Positions 53,084-62,823 of a DNA stretch of 64,000 bases are shown here, piece by piece (the stretch's first letter is position 1; every line of letters starts with the position of its first letter). The notes beneath the pieces were generated by a model. The model was given only the letters and a program-made list of their open reading frames with translations. It was not told the DNA's origin and ran no database searches. Origin of the DNA: Sulfuricella sp. (GTDB lineage Bacteria; Pseudomonadota; Gammaproteobacteria; Burkholderiales; Sulfuricellaceae); assembly GCA_041651995.1 (NCBI GenBank), contig JBAZID010000003.1:62501-126500 (forward strand). Reading direction: 5' to 3'. The position numbers and the translations under genes were made by a program.

Positions 53084-53179
53084 TCAAAGGCGTGGCTTAG
53101 CCACCCCGCGCAGCGCAGACGACTTGCCGCATCCATTCGGGCCACTAAAGAAGATACGCGAAGCGGTTTCGCCGCTTCA
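53084..53179 (-). pseudogene. Possible remnant of an ATPase gene (Walker A)
   Basis: The minus strand reads SRIFFSGPNGCGKSSALRGV before a stop at 53084-53086; a stop also lies upstream at 53177-53179. GPNGCGKSS is a complete P-loop, but only about 30 codons are open. It sits in the 177-bp gap (53081-53257) between the DAB block and the defence island and looks like a leftover of an ABC/AAA-type gene. Low-certainty call. Confidence 0.35.
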
Positions 53180-53257
53180 GTCATCGCGGAAATCGAAAAC
53201 CTGTGAGCCGAGGGGGCCGGCATTGTGAGTATGGATGGATTAGATTTTCATTGTGGT

Positions 53258-53710
53258 TCAAGGTCCGGTCTCACCACTAACCGCATGAAGAATCCTTAAC
53301 TTCAAATCTTCCGGATAATCATCATCCATGATTATGGATACCACGATTTCACCAAGTAGTTCTTTACCAATTTTGTCCTCAGCCAGCCAGACCGCGATGT
53401 TTTCCATTTCACAGACAAATTTGGTGACACAGTAGTCAAAGCCATTCAATTCAAGGAAATACGCACCCAAGGCGATGCTGGAACGCTTGTTGCCATCATT
53501 GAAAGCATGAAATTTGTTGATGGCAAAAATGAGGTGCGACAGTTTTCCCTCAAACTCCGGGTAGTAGAGGTCGTTCTGGATATGATCAAGAACACTCTCA
53601 AGGTAGCCGATTTCCCGGATACCAGCCAAGCCACCTGAATTTTCGATGATCCAGTCATGCTCCCGAATCGCGTGGGCGGCATCGAAATAGAATATCCGGA
53701 TGTCGCTCAT
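53258..53710 (-). CDS. Doc-like Fic-domain toxin
   Basis: 150 residues with the motif HAFNDGNKR (68-76). The lysine after GN resembles Doc (a kinase that phosphorylates EF-Tu) rather than the canonical AMP-transferring HPFxxGNGR. Its likely antitoxin or regulator is the DNA-binding protein gene 1 bp upstream. Last gene of the type I R-M operon. Confidence 0.88.
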   Translation of the reverse strand: MSDIRIFYFDAAHAIREHDWIIENSGGLAGIREIGYLESVLDHIQNDLYYPEFEGKLSHLIFAINKFHAFNDGNKRSSIALGAYFLELNGFDYCVTKFVCEMENIAVWLAEDKIGKELLGEIVVSIIMDDDYPEDLKLRILHAVSGETGP

Positions 53711-53711
53711 G

Positions 53712-54722
53712 TCACCGATCTTTAAGGCGCTTGAATACCGCTAGCGTTTCAGGATCGCTTAATCGCTCTTCCAGCGTCCGGCTGGTTTCTCCCAAGAAGC
53801 GCTCAAAGTCGGCTTCCGGCACGGTCTGAACATACGACTCCAGCGCATGATGCAAGGCATCCCTGAAACACAAATCACGGCTTGCCATACGGCTGCGCGC
53901 ATCGTCCAGGATTGGTTTCATGTATGGGCTGGCTTCCGCATCGGCAATCATGGCATCCAGTTCGCGCGGGGTCAGTTTGCGCCCCTGAGCTTCAACAAAT
54001 TGCTGCATGTGGCCTGCCAGTCCACTTTCAAAACTGGCGATGGTGCGCAGCACCTCCGCATACATGGTTTCACGGGTATTGTCCTTGTCGGCCAGCTTCA
54101 GAATCTGGCGATACTGCTGGGCGTTTTCCTTGAAAATTGCCTTGTAAATCTTGTCCGTGTAAATGCTGTATTTCATATCGCCCATCGACAGGCAATCACG
54201 CAGGGCATCGGTAAACACTTGCCGGTAGCTGAATTCCTGGTACGCCGCAGGCAAGTAATCCTGGTCGCGCTGGTTGATGAACTTGGTATGCCCGCCGGAG
54301 CGTTCCGCTACCACGTCCAGCACGATGTCCAGAATACGGCTACGGATGGCGCGGGCTTTCTCGCTTTCGGTCAGCAACATGGCGAGATTAAGCAGCGCCC
54401 GGAAGCTGAACACCCCAAGGGTTGCCGCCTTGTCTCCGACATTGATGTCGGAGACATGGGCTAACTTGAAGTTTTTAAGAGATTTTCCCTTTAACAGGCG
54501 ATAACCGTTTTGGCTCAGTTCGTCCCCGTTGCTGGCCAGGTAGCGCTCGATGGTGCGGTCGTCTACCTCAAACAGTTCTGCGGCTTGGGCCTTGGTAAAT
54601 ACACTCTCACCGTCATAAGGCAAACCGCCCAACGCCAGATGCGCCTCGGCCTTTGCCAAGGCATAGCGGTTATTGAGAATATTCTGGCGCTCGCGCTGCG
54701 AGGTGGTCAGGTCTTCAGCCAT
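53712..54722 (-). CDS. DNA-binding protein (RhuM-like; possible antitoxin/regulator)
   Basis: 336 residues. The N-terminal half has a helix-turn-helix (FTKAQAAELFEVDDRTIERYL); the rest is mainly helical, with EFSYRQVFTDALRDCLSMGD and a charged C-terminus. It resembles the RhuM/DNA-binding proteins found inside type I R-M loci; exact function unknown. Being adjacent to a Doc-like toxin suggests an antitoxin or autoregulator role (inference). Confidence 0.72.
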   Translation of the reverse strand: MAEDLTTSQRERQNILNNRYALAKAEAHLALGGLPYDGESVFTKAQAAELFEVDDRTIERYLASNGDELSQNGYRLLKGKSLKNFKLAHVSDINVGDKAATLGVFSFRALLNLAMLLTESEKARAIRSRILDIVLDVVAERSGGHTKFINQRDQDYLPAAYQEFSYRQVFTDALRDCLSMGDMKYSIYTDKIYKAIFKENAQQYRQILKLADKDNTRETMYAEVLRTIASFESGLAGHMQQFVEAQGRKLTPRELDAMIADAEASPYMKPILDDARSRMASRDLCFRDALHHALESYVQTVPEADFERFLGETSRTLEERLSDPETLAVFKRLKDR

Positions 54723-54734
54723 AGTTATTTCCGT

Positions 54735-55466
54735 TTAATCATCTTGTTGTGTGTATTCCGCCAGGTATGCCGCGAACAGCGTCTTGAGCGCCTCGAAATG
54801 CGCGTGACCGCTTAAGCTGTCTATATCGAAGCCCAAACAATCCTCGATGTCCTTCTGCGAAAAATAATTGGCGTGGATCAGCACTTCCCGAATCTGGTCA
54901 GCGTCATCGTAGTATTCCCGTTCGTCCGGGTTGTGGCTTTCCAGCAGGAAGTGTTTCAGGCATTCGTGAATCACCGGGCGCATGTGGCTCTGGATGGCGG
55001 CCATCTGGTCCAATATCTCGCCAATCTTGCTGTCGGCGGTAGCTTGATCGCTGAAAAAAATATTGCCGTTGGAGTGGGCGATGTCGTTGCGTTGCTGCAC
55101 CAGCTTTGCAAACTTGCCTATGTCGTTGTTGGTGCAACCGATCAGCTTGAGAAAGCGGAAGATCCGTGCCTCGTTGATTGTCCAGAATGAAAATGGCGAA
55201 GTGGCTTCCAGTAACCCTTTTTCATCGTCCTTGGAGAAGCCGACCAGAGACATGGAGAACGCATCCTTCCGCCTGGTTTTGATTTGCCACACCGAGAAAT
55301 AGACGAAACTCATGTAGAGCATGTGGCACGCCAGCATGGCGAACTGGTATTTGCCGCTTTCGTAGTTGCTCTCGAATACCTCCCACAGAAAGGCGATGTA
55401 ATCCCCATCGTTCGAATTCTTGAACGAATTGGGGAGGTAATCGCGAATCGCCAGTGCGTCATCCAT
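54735..55466 (-). CDS. HEPN-motif hypothetical protein
   Basis: 243 residues, mainly helical and acidic. QRNDIAH contains R126-x4-H131, the RX4-6H signature of HEPN ribonuclease domains, preceded by a helix-rich region. Gene is embedded between the M-S fusion gene (3 bp) and the DNA-binding gene (12 bp). A role in RNA cleavage in phage defence is inferred, not shown. Confidence 0.65.
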   Translation of the reverse strand: MDDALAIRDYLPNSFKNSNDGDYIAFLWEVFESNYESGKYQFAMLACHMLYMSFVYFSVWQIKTRRKDAFSMSLVGFSKDDEKGLLEATSPFSFWTINEARIFRFLKLIGCTNNDIGKFAKLVQQRNDIAHSNGNIFFSDQATADSKIGEILDQMAAIQSHMRPVIHECLKHFLLESHNPDEREYYDDADQIREVLIHANYFSQKDIEDCLGFDIDSLSGHAHFEALKTLFAAYLAEYTQQDD

Positions 55467-55469
55467 GGT

Positions 55470-57956
55470 TTACTCGGCTTCAGACCAGACGCGGTTGATG
55501 GCGGCTTTGATCTTGACTTCGAAGCGGGTGATCAGTTCCTTGTTGGCGTTGACTAGGGCTTGCTCGGCCTCGATTTCGGTGACGATGGCGCGCTGGGTGT
55601 CAATATCTGGAAGGGGGAGAAGGAAATTGATAACGTCACTCTTGGTGATGTTCGGGTCTTTCCGGGTGCTGTTGGCAACCGTCTTCCAATGTTCTCTGAA
55701 CGACACGAATATCGCATTGAGGTAGTAGGGTTCGACTTTGGGAGTCGGCAGTAGTGCGGTCATCGCTTGATTATGGACGGCTCCAATCTCCAAAACACCA
55801 GTTCGCCCAATCTGGTTGAACCCGCCATACATCGCGATCAATACAGTGCCTTTCGGCAAAATCTCCAAATGAGTTTCGGCAAGTGCCAAGTCAGTAACCC
55901 GCTCCTCGGTGTCGTGGATTGGCCCATCGCTCAGATCGAGCGTCTTCACCCATGGAATGTGTCCGCCTGAAAAATAGGCGGGGTTATCTCTCCTTGGGGT
56001 TGTGCCTGATTTTGTACTGAACAACTCGCTGAGTGGAATAAGCGGCCAATCCGGTTGCACATTGATTCGCGACCGGTAGTTCTCTACCACCTGCCGGGCG
56101 CCGTCGATGATCTTCTGATAGCCCTCGATTTCCGCGACGATTTCCTCCTGAATTTTGAGGGGCGGGAGGGGAATTGATATTCCACCTATGTCCGGCAGTT
56201 TCAGAGATGGATATGCCTGATCCGGCGTAAGCGTCCGTGCGTCAATCTCGCATAGCAGACGATAGACAAACGCTGGTAATGCTTTGCTGAGGTCACAAAT
56301 GATTGCGGCAAGGTGGCTGGAAACATAGGCGCTTTCCTTCAGAACCACGCGATGGTTCAGAAATGTCGAAGCGCCGCTCTTGGGAAACAGAATCGTGCCT
56401 GGCGGAAACAGTCGTAGCCGTAGTTCTTCCACGGCTAACTCATTCAACCTGTCGGCACTGCTGGCGAACGAATCAGAAAGATGAACCGCTCCGACATCCG
56501 AAGTCCGCACAAAGCGAAATTTGCCATTTTCGAAGTACTTGGCATCCTGCGGCGCAGAATTGCCTGCGGCGATCTCGGCTATGGTAGCGAGGGGCACATG
56601 AGGATACTCGCTGGCAGTCGTTTCCCTGTCACGGTAGCGCTCCCCGCTCAGATTCCATTCACCGTTCTCACCTATCCGCGCCCGCTCTACCTTGTGCGCC
56701 ATCGCACTATTTTCAAAAGCCTCGGCATTGGAAAAAAACTCACGCAGGTGCCGTTGAGCTTCCGGCAGGCCGCTCCCCGTCACCGCGCGCCGTTGTGCGC
56801 CGAGGTTGTAGCCATCGTTTTCCACTTTGACGAAAAGCACCGAATCAGTGGTTTTCGCCAATCGTTTATCAAGAATCAGAATCGAGGTCTTGACGCCGCT
56901 GTAAGGATTGAACACCCCGGCAGGCAGTGATACCACCGCCACCAGCGAGTTCTTTACCAGCATTTCACGTAGTTGCTTGTAGGCGGTGCCGCTCTGGAAA
57001 ATGATCCCTTCCGGCACAACGATGGCGGCACGGCCTTGCGGGCTGAGGTGCTCGGCCATGTAATCAACGAACAACACTTCCGAGCGACTGGCCTGCACCG
57101 AAAAACGTTTGTGCGGCTTGATACCGCCCTTCGGCGACATGAAAGGCGGGTTTGCAAGGATGATGTCGGCGGTTTCGTTCCACTTCTCTTCGCTGGTCAG
57201 CGTGTCGTATTCGACGACGTGCGGATCGGTGAAACCGTGCAGGTACAGGTTGACCAGCGACAGGCGCACCATGTCGGGCGAGATGTCGTAGCCGTGGATG
57301 TTGGCGGCGAGGTATTGGCGCTCGTCGGGGGTGAGCAGGTCGCCGCTGCGCTCCTTGGTGTTGTGCTTGAGGATGTGCTTCCAGGCGGAAATCAGGAAGC
57401 CCGCCGTGCCGCAGGCCGGGTCGAGAATGCTTTCGTTCTTCTTCGGGTCGACGATCTCGACCATGAAATCGATGATGTGGCGCGGGGTGCGGAATTGACC
57501 GGCATCGCCTTGGCTACCAAGCACGGAAAGCAGGTATTCGAAGGCATCGCCCAGTCGCTCAGAGTGGTCGTAGGTGAAGCCGTTTATTTCCTTGAGGAAA
57601 CTACGTAATGTTTCAGGGTCGCGGTAAGGCAGATAGGCGTTCTTGAAGATGTCGCGGAACAGCGGCGGGACGCCGGGGTTTTCGTTCATCTTGCCGATGG
57701 CTTCGGAATACAGCGCAAGCACATCGAAGCCGCCCATGCTGGGGGCCATGAGTTTGGCCCAGCCGTATTTGGCATAGTCGCCAGCAAAGAAGCTGCGCGC
57801 GCCGCCCAACTCCTCGGCCTCGGCGTCCATGTCGTCCATGAACTTGTAGATAAGCGCGATGGTGATCTGTTCGACCTGGGATTTGGGGTCGGGTACTTTG
57901 CCGACAAGAATATCGCGGCAAGAGTCGATGCGCCGCTTGGTGTCGGTGTCGAGCAT
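55470..57956 (-). CDS. hsdM: Type I R-M methyltransferase-specificity fusion (HsdM-HsdS)
   Basis: 828 residues. N-terminal HsdM with SAM-binding motif I (ILDPACGTAGFL, about 177-188) and catalytic NPPF (269-272) of N6-adenine methylases. From about residue 450 it continues into two target-recognition units, with spacer helices EEIVAEIEGYQKIIDG and AIVTEIEAEQALVNA. One polypeptide therefore modifies and recognises the site, whereas classical HsdM and HsdS are separate. Follows hsdR by 15 bp. Confidence 0.92.
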   Translation of the reverse strand: MLDTDTKRRIDSCRDILVGKVPDPKSQVEQITIALIYKFMDDMDAEAEELGGARSFFAGDYAKYGWAKLMAPSMGGFDVLALYSEAIGKMNENPGVPPLFRDIFKNAYLPYRDPETLRSFLKEINGFTYDHSERLGDAFEYLLSVLGSQGDAGQFRTPRHIIDFMVEIVDPKKNESILDPACGTAGFLISAWKHILKHNTKERSGDLLTPDERQYLAANIHGYDISPDMVRLSLVNLYLHGFTDPHVVEYDTLTSEEKWNETADIILANPPFMSPKGGIKPHKRFSVQASRSEVLFVDYMAEHLSPQGRAAIVVPEGIIFQSGTAYKQLREMLVKNSLVAVVSLPAGVFNPYSGVKTSILILDKRLAKTTDSVLFVKVENDGYNLGAQRRAVTGSGLPEAQRHLREFFSNAEAFENSAMAHKVERARIGENGEWNLSGERYRDRETTASEYPHVPLATIAEIAAGNSAPQDAKYFENGKFRFVRTSDVGAVHLSDSFASSADRLNELAVEELRLRLFPPGTILFPKSGASTFLNHRVVLKESAYVSSHLAAIICDLSKALPAFVYRLLCEIDARTLTPDQAYPSLKLPDIGGISIPLPPLKIQEEIVAEIEGYQKIIDGARQVVENYRSRINVQPDWPLIPLSELFSTKSGTTPRRDNPAYFSGGHIPWVKTLDLSDGPIHDTEERVTDLALAETHLEILPKGTVLIAMYGGFNQIGRTGVLEIGAVHNQAMTALLPTPKVEPYYLNAIFVSFREHWKTVANSTRKDPNITKSDVINFLLPLPDIDTQRAIVTEIEAEQALVNANKELITRFEVKIKAAINRVWSEAE

Positions 57957-57971
57957 GGGGGTTCGTATTCC

Positions 57972-60521
57972 TTACATGAACTGATTGAGAGGCACGTAGT
58001 CTTTCACGTACTCGGGTATCTTGTCGCGCCATTCCTTGGGCACGGCCTTGAAGTCGGTCATGCCGAAGGTGGGATTAACGTTGAGGTCGGTCAGGCGCTT
58101 TTTGTCGATGATGTCGCGCAACCGGCCATCGGTGGCATAGGCTTTGAAGAAGTACTTCATGGCGACGATCTTGTCGGCCTGCTTTTCGATGTCCTCGGTC
58201 GAGGCATCGAGCAGGAACTTCTGGAATTCGTCGTCGAGCAGTTCGTCCTTGGCCTTGAAATAGGGAATCAGGCCGAAAATCTTTTCCAGAATCTCGCGCA
58301 GTGTCAGGCGGCGATCCACCCCGGCGGCGCGGCGCAATTTGTCCAGCGTGTAGAACTCGGCGGGCTTGTCGAAAAGATGCGTGGTGATGTGGTCGATGGC
58401 TTGGTCCCATTGCTCGTTTTCTACCTGCTCCTGCAAGATAGGGTTGGCTTTCACCGTGCTCTCGAAGCCTTCGAAGAACATGCGGTCGATTTTCATGCCC
58501 TGTGCACCGACCGGTTCCTCGGCGAATGAGGCCACCGCATCAGTGCCGCCGTAGATATATTGACCATCCGGGCCGATGGTAGTCCCGCCGCCGGTGTCCT
58601 GTCCTTCACCCGTCCCCGGTCGCGGCAGCTTGAGCACTTCGTCGTAGTTGAACTTTTCCTCGAAGTATTCGCAGTTGGCGAAGAAGTCGAACAGCTTGAA
58701 TTGGGTCTTGTCCTGCTTGCCAATCTGCTCCTTGAGCGCCTTGTCGAAAAGCTGTTCCAGGAAATTATGCTTGCGCGTGCCGCGCCCCTTGATCTGGACG
58801 AAATCGGATGGCGAAAAGATCGGGCGCATCAGGCCAAGATTAAGTATGTCCGGACAATCGTAGCCAGTGGTCATCATGCCCACCGTTACGCAAACGCGCG
58901 CCTTGCTGGTCTTGTAGCTATCGAGAAAATGGGTCGAGCCGAGCAAGTTGTTGTTGGTGAAATTGATAGTGTATTGCTGGGCGTCCGGTATCAGCGAAGT
59001 GACCTGCACGGCGAAATCGGATTGATACTTGCCGGGCCAGATGGCGTCGGCCAGTTCGTTGAGGGTTTGCGTAAGCTTGGCGGCGTGGTTCTGGCTGACG
59101 GCGAAGATGATGGATTTGCCGAGTTCTCGGCTGACCGGATCGCGTAGCGCATTTTTCAGGAAGGTTTCACAGAACAGGCGATTGGTTGCGTCGGAGAAAA
59201 ACTTTTTCTCGAAATCCTTCTGGAAGAAAGTTTCTTCGCTGGCCTCGCCATCCGGGTTGGGTGCCGCGATGGCGTAACCTTTGTCGGACAGCAGTTGCGT
59301 GGTGATGTCGGTGCGCGCATCGACCACCACCGGGTTGATGAGGAAACCTTCGCGCACGCCATCCAGCAGCGAGTAACGGTAAGTGGGCTGGCCGCTCTCG
59401 CAGCCAAAGGTGCGGTAGGTGTCGAGCAGGAGTCGCCGTTCCTGTTCGCGCGGGTCGCGGGTGGAGGGCTTGCTGGCGTCGAACTTCTTCAGGTAATCGC
59501 GTGGCGTGGCGGTGAGGCCCAGCTTGTAGCCGACAAAATACTCGAATACGGCGCGGGCGTTGCCGCCGATGGAGCGGTGGGCTTCATCGGAAATCACCAG
59601 GTCGAAATCAGTGGGTGAAAACAGGCGTTTGTATTTGTCGTTAAACAGTAGCGACTGTACCGTGGTAACGACAATCTCGGCCTTGCGCCATTCGTCGCGC
59701 CGCTCCTTGTAGATGACCGAGGTATAGTCGTTTTTCAGGTAGGCGACGAAAGCTTTGTTGGCCTGATCTTCCAGTTCCAGGCGATCCACCAGAAACAGCA
59801 CGCGCCGGGCGTTGCCGGTGCGCAGGAACAGCTTGATGACAGCGGCGGCAGTGAGTGTCTTGCCGGTACCGGTCGCCATCTCGAACAGGAAGCGGCTATG
59901 GCCTTCGGCAACGGCATCCTGAATCGCCAGCACAGCGCGCTTCTGGTAATCACGCAGGAAGCGCAGGCGGTTTTTCTGGGTGAAGGCTTCGCGCTCCGCG
60001 TGGTTGATCCAGCCAGCCTCGGCAGCGTAGTTCGGCAGTTGTGTGAGCGCAATGTAGTCCTTGCCCAGCAGCTCAGTGATCAGTATTTGCGGATTGGGCT
60101 GGAAGCGATGATAGCCCTTGATGGAATCCGGCGAAGGAAAGCGTGTGATGATGTGCGGGTTGCCTTGCTCCAGGTCCCAGAAATAATGCAAGTTGCCGTT
60201 GGAAAGGATGATGAACCGGCAGTTTTGGGATTTGGCATACTTGCGCGCCTGTTCCTTGCCGATCAGTGGATTTTTGTCCTCGGCCTTGGCTTCAAGTACC
60301 ACCAACGGAAAGCCGCTTTCGTCCAATAACAAGAAGTCGATAAAGCCATTGGAGGTGTCTTCAAAGTTTTCGCCAAGGGCATCAATAACGGCCTTTGTCA
60401 GCTTGACCTTGGGTTCCAGAACGATGTTGGCCTTGCCATGAGCACCGTCGAAGAAACACCAGCCGGCCTCTTCCAGCAGTTTGTTGAGTTTGATTCGTGC
60501 TTGTGCTTCTTTGGCGGCCAT
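57972..60521 (-). CDS. hsdR: Type I restriction endonuclease subunit HsdR
   Basis: 849-residue translocating restriction subunit. N-terminal PD-ExK-type nuclease with D62 and E77-A-K79 (FIDFLLLDE, VVLEAKAED), helicase Walker A ATGTGKT (216-222), DEAH-type motif SDEAHRSIGG, and later SF2 motifs (GMMTTGYDCP, QIKGRGTRKH). First gene of the defence operon on the minus strand. Confidence 0.94.
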   Translation of the reverse strand: MAAKEAQARIKLNKLLEEAGWCFFDGAHGKANIVLEPKVKLTKAVIDALGENFEDTSNGFIDFLLLDESGFPLVVLEAKAEDKNPLIGKEQARKYAKSQNCRFIILSNGNLHYFWDLEQGNPHIITRFPSPDSIKGYHRFQPNPQILITELLGKDYIALTQLPNYAAEAGWINHAEREAFTQKNRLRFLRDYQKRAVLAIQDAVAEGHSRFLFEMATGTGKTLTAAAVIKLFLRTGNARRVLFLVDRLELEDQANKAFVAYLKNDYTSVIYKERRDEWRKAEIVVTTVQSLLFNDKYKRLFSPTDFDLVISDEAHRSIGGNARAVFEYFVGYKLGLTATPRDYLKKFDASKPSTRDPREQERRLLLDTYRTFGCESGQPTYRYSLLDGVREGFLINPVVVDARTDITTQLLSDKGYAIAAPNPDGEASEETFFQKDFEKKFFSDATNRLFCETFLKNALRDPVSRELGKSIIFAVSQNHAAKLTQTLNELADAIWPGKYQSDFAVQVTSLIPDAQQYTINFTNNNLLGSTHFLDSYKTSKARVCVTVGMMTTGYDCPDILNLGLMRPIFSPSDFVQIKGRGTRKHNFLEQLFDKALKEQIGKQDKTQFKLFDFFANCEYFEEKFNYDEVLKLPRPGTGEGQDTGGGTTIGPDGQYIYGGTDAVASFAEEPVGAQGMKIDRMFFEGFESTVKANPILQEQVENEQWDQAIDHITTHLFDKPAEFYTLDKLRRAAGVDRRLTLREILEKIFGLIPYFKAKDELLDDEFQKFLLDASTEDIEKQADKIVAMKYFFKAYATDGRLRDIIDKKRLTDLNVNPTFGMTDFKAVPKEWRDKIPEYVKDYVPLNQFM

Positions 60522-60825
60522 TTGGTAACTTTGAATTCTTGCTATGGGCGGTATTCATCTGACACGAAATATTACCAAGGCATACTTTACCAGAGAATCA
60601 TCAGCCAGATTCAGCGCCATCGTTTATCCCGTGGCATTTTCAAGCAATTCAAGAGCATCGACAACATCATAACTTCGCGGCGGGTCTTGATTTTGGACAT
60701 TATCGGCCAGTGGTCACAAACTCCGTTCACATCTGCCCTTAGCCAACGTTTCAGCACGCCAGAAAAATACGCCGTCACATGCCGAAAAACCTCGTTATAA
60801 TTGTGGCCTAAATTCAGGCCAGAAC
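60522..60825. other. Intergenic region between hsdR and hyfB
   Basis: 304 bp without a supported gene. The right end holds the hyfB promoter and hairpin; the left part presumably holds the hsdR promoter on the minus strand, which I could not place. No repeat of the 53-kb boundary was seen by eye. Confidence 0.6.
60774..60801 (+). promoter_or_regulatory. Candidate sigma-70 promoter of the hyf-like genes
   Basis: GTCACA (60774-60779), 16-bp spacer, perfect TATAAT (60796-60801). The predicted leader is about 18-20 nt and contains the hairpin GGCCT-AAATTC-AGGCC (60805-60820) directly before the ATG at 60826, where no normal ribosome site is seen. Confidence 0.5.
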
Positions 60826-62823
60826 ATGCTGCCCATCGACTATACCCTCTGTGTGATTGCCTTATGGCTGGTGCTTGCCATGCTCGGCCTGGCATTGCAG
60901 GGCAGCCCCCGGCTCATCACCCGGCTCATCTTTCCTGTCGGCGCGCTCGCTTCCCTGGCGCTGGCGGCCACCGCCCTCGCCGCACTGGGCCAGACTCCCA
61001 ACGTCGCCGTTCTGCCGCTGGGCCTGCCGGACTTGCCATTTCATCTCCGCCTCGATGCCCTGTCGGCCTTTTTCCTGCTGATCCTCGGGGCTGCCTCTTT
61101 CGGCATATCCCTTTACAGCGCGGGCTATTTCCGCAGCATGGCGGGCAACACGCTCGGCCTGCTCACCTTCGAATATCACCTTTTTCTGGCCAGCATGGCG
61201 CTGGTGCTGCTGGCGGACGATGCCTACCTGTTCATGGTGGCATGGGAAACCATGGCGATTTCGTCCTATTTCCTGGTCACCACCGACCACAAGATTCCCG
61301 AGATCCGCAGCGCCGGTTTCATCTACCTGCTGATCGCCCACATCGGCGCCATCGCCATCCTGATGAGTTTCGGCGTGCTGCAGGGCGGCCATGGCGACTA
61401 TACTTTTGCCACCATGCGCCATAACGAGCTGTCCCCGCTATGGACCAGCGTGGCCTTCCTGCTCGCCCTGTTCGGCTTCGGCGCCAAGGCCGGCATGCTG
61501 CCGCTGCATATCTGGCTGCCAGAGGCCCACCCCGCGGCCCCTTCGCCGGTTTCCGCGATGATGAGCGGTATCATGCTGAAGACCGCGATTTACGGCATTC
61601 TGCGGGTCACTTTCGATTTCCTCCACACCCACCAGTGGTGGTGGGGCATCCTGGCCCTGACCCTGGGACTGGCAACCATGCTCTATGGCGTGCTGTTCGC
61701 GGCGGTGCAGTCCGACATGAAACGTCTGCTGGCCTATTCCTCGATCGAAAACATCGGCATCCTGATTGCCGGCATCGGCCTGGCCATCCTGTTCCACGCC
61801 AATCACCAGGACCAGGTAGCCGCCCTTGCCCTGGTCGCCACGCTTTACCATGCGCTCAACCACTCTTTCTTCAAATCCCTGCTGTTCCTCGGTACCGGTT
61901 CGGTGCTGCACGCCACCGGCGAGCGCAATATGGGCAAGCTCGGCGGCCTGATCCACAAGATGCCGTGGGTGGCGCTATTGGTGCTGATCGGCATGCTTGC
62001 CATTTCAGGTCTGCCGCCGCTCAATGGCTTCGTCTCGGAATGGCTGTTGTTGCAGTCTTTCCTGCTCGCGCCTGCCATGCCGCAACTCTACCTCAACATG
62101 CTGCTGCCCCTGGGCGCGGCCGCGCTGGTGCTGGGCGGAGCGCTGGCGGCCTACGCCATGGTCAAGTTCTACGGCGTGATTTTCCTCGGCCAGCCACGCG
62201 AGGAAAAGCTGAGTGAAGCGCATGATGCCGGCCTGCTCGAGCGGGCCGGCCTGCTGTGGCTGGCTGGCGGGTGCCTGGTGCTCGGACTGGCGCCGGTGTT
62301 TTTCATTCTGCTCATCGACAACGTCGCCCTGGTGCTGGTAGGGCATGATCTTGGCGGCACGGCAGCCAGCACCGGCTGGCTGTGGCTCACCCCCGTGGCC
62401 GCGGAGCGCGCCAGCTATAGTCCGCTGATCCTGTTCCTGATCATTCTTTCCGGTACCCTGCTCACCTTCTTCGCCGTGCGCAAGTTCTACCATGGCCGGG
62501 TGCGGCGTGGTCCGGCCTGGGATTGCGGCTACCCGGCCCAGACCGCGCGCATGCAGGATAGCGCGGAAGGCTTCGGCCAGCCGATCCGGCAGATTTTCGA
62601 TTTCTTTTTTGGCGTAATTCGCGAAGTGCCCAGCCCCTTCGACAGCAAACCCCATTACCACGGCGAAACTCACGACCGGCTATGGAATCTGCTGTATCTG
62701 CCCGCCGCCAGCCTGGTCGAAAAACTTTCCGCCCTGATCGGCAAAATGCAGCACGGGCGCATTCCGCTCTACCTGATGTACAGCTTCGTTACCCTGATTG
62801 CCTTGCTGGCGTTTGCACGATGA
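60826..62823 (+). CDS. hyfB: HyfB-like antiporter subunit
   Basis: 665-residue NuoL/HyfB-type membrane protein with conserved Glu141 (FMVAWETMAISSYFL), Lys221 (GFGAKAGMLPLHIWLPEAHP) and Lys252. The C-terminal DCGYPAQTARMQDSAEGFGQ segment is typical of HyfB/HycC proteins. First gene of a Hyf-type membrane module; it overlaps hyfC by 4 bp (ATGA). No hydrogenase catalytic subunit is visible within the window. Confidence 0.9.
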   Translation: MLPIDYTLCVIALWLVLAMLGLALQGSPRLITRLIFPVGALASLALAATALAALGQTPNVAVLPLGLPDLPFHLRLDALSAFFLLILGAASFGISLYSAGYFRSMAGNTLGLLTFEYHLFLASMALVLLADDAYLFMVAWETMAISSYFLVTTDHKIPEIRSAGFIYLLIAHIGAIAILMSFGVLQGGHGDYTFATMRHNELSPLWTSVAFLLALFGFGAKAGMLPLHIWLPEAHPAAPSPVSAMMSGIMLKTAIYGILRVTFDFLHTHQWWWGILALTLGLATMLYGVLFAAVQSDMKRLLAYSSIENIGILIAGIGLAILFHANHQDQVAALALVATLYHALNHSFFKSLLFLGTGSVLHATGERNMGKLGGLIHKMPWVALLVLIGMLAISGLPPLNGFVSEWLLLQSFLLAPAMPQLYLNMLLPLGAAALVLGGALAAYAMVKFYGVIFLGQPREEKLSEAHDAGLLERAGLLWLAGGCLVLGLAPVFFILLIDNVALVLVGHDLGGTAASTGWLWLTPVAAERASYSPLILFLIILSGTLLTFFAVRKFYHGRVRRGPAWDCGYPAQTARMQDSAEGFGQPIRQIFDFFFGVIREVPSPFDSKPHYHGETHDRLWNLLYLPAASLVEKLSALIGKMQHGRIPLYLMYSFVTLIALLAFAR

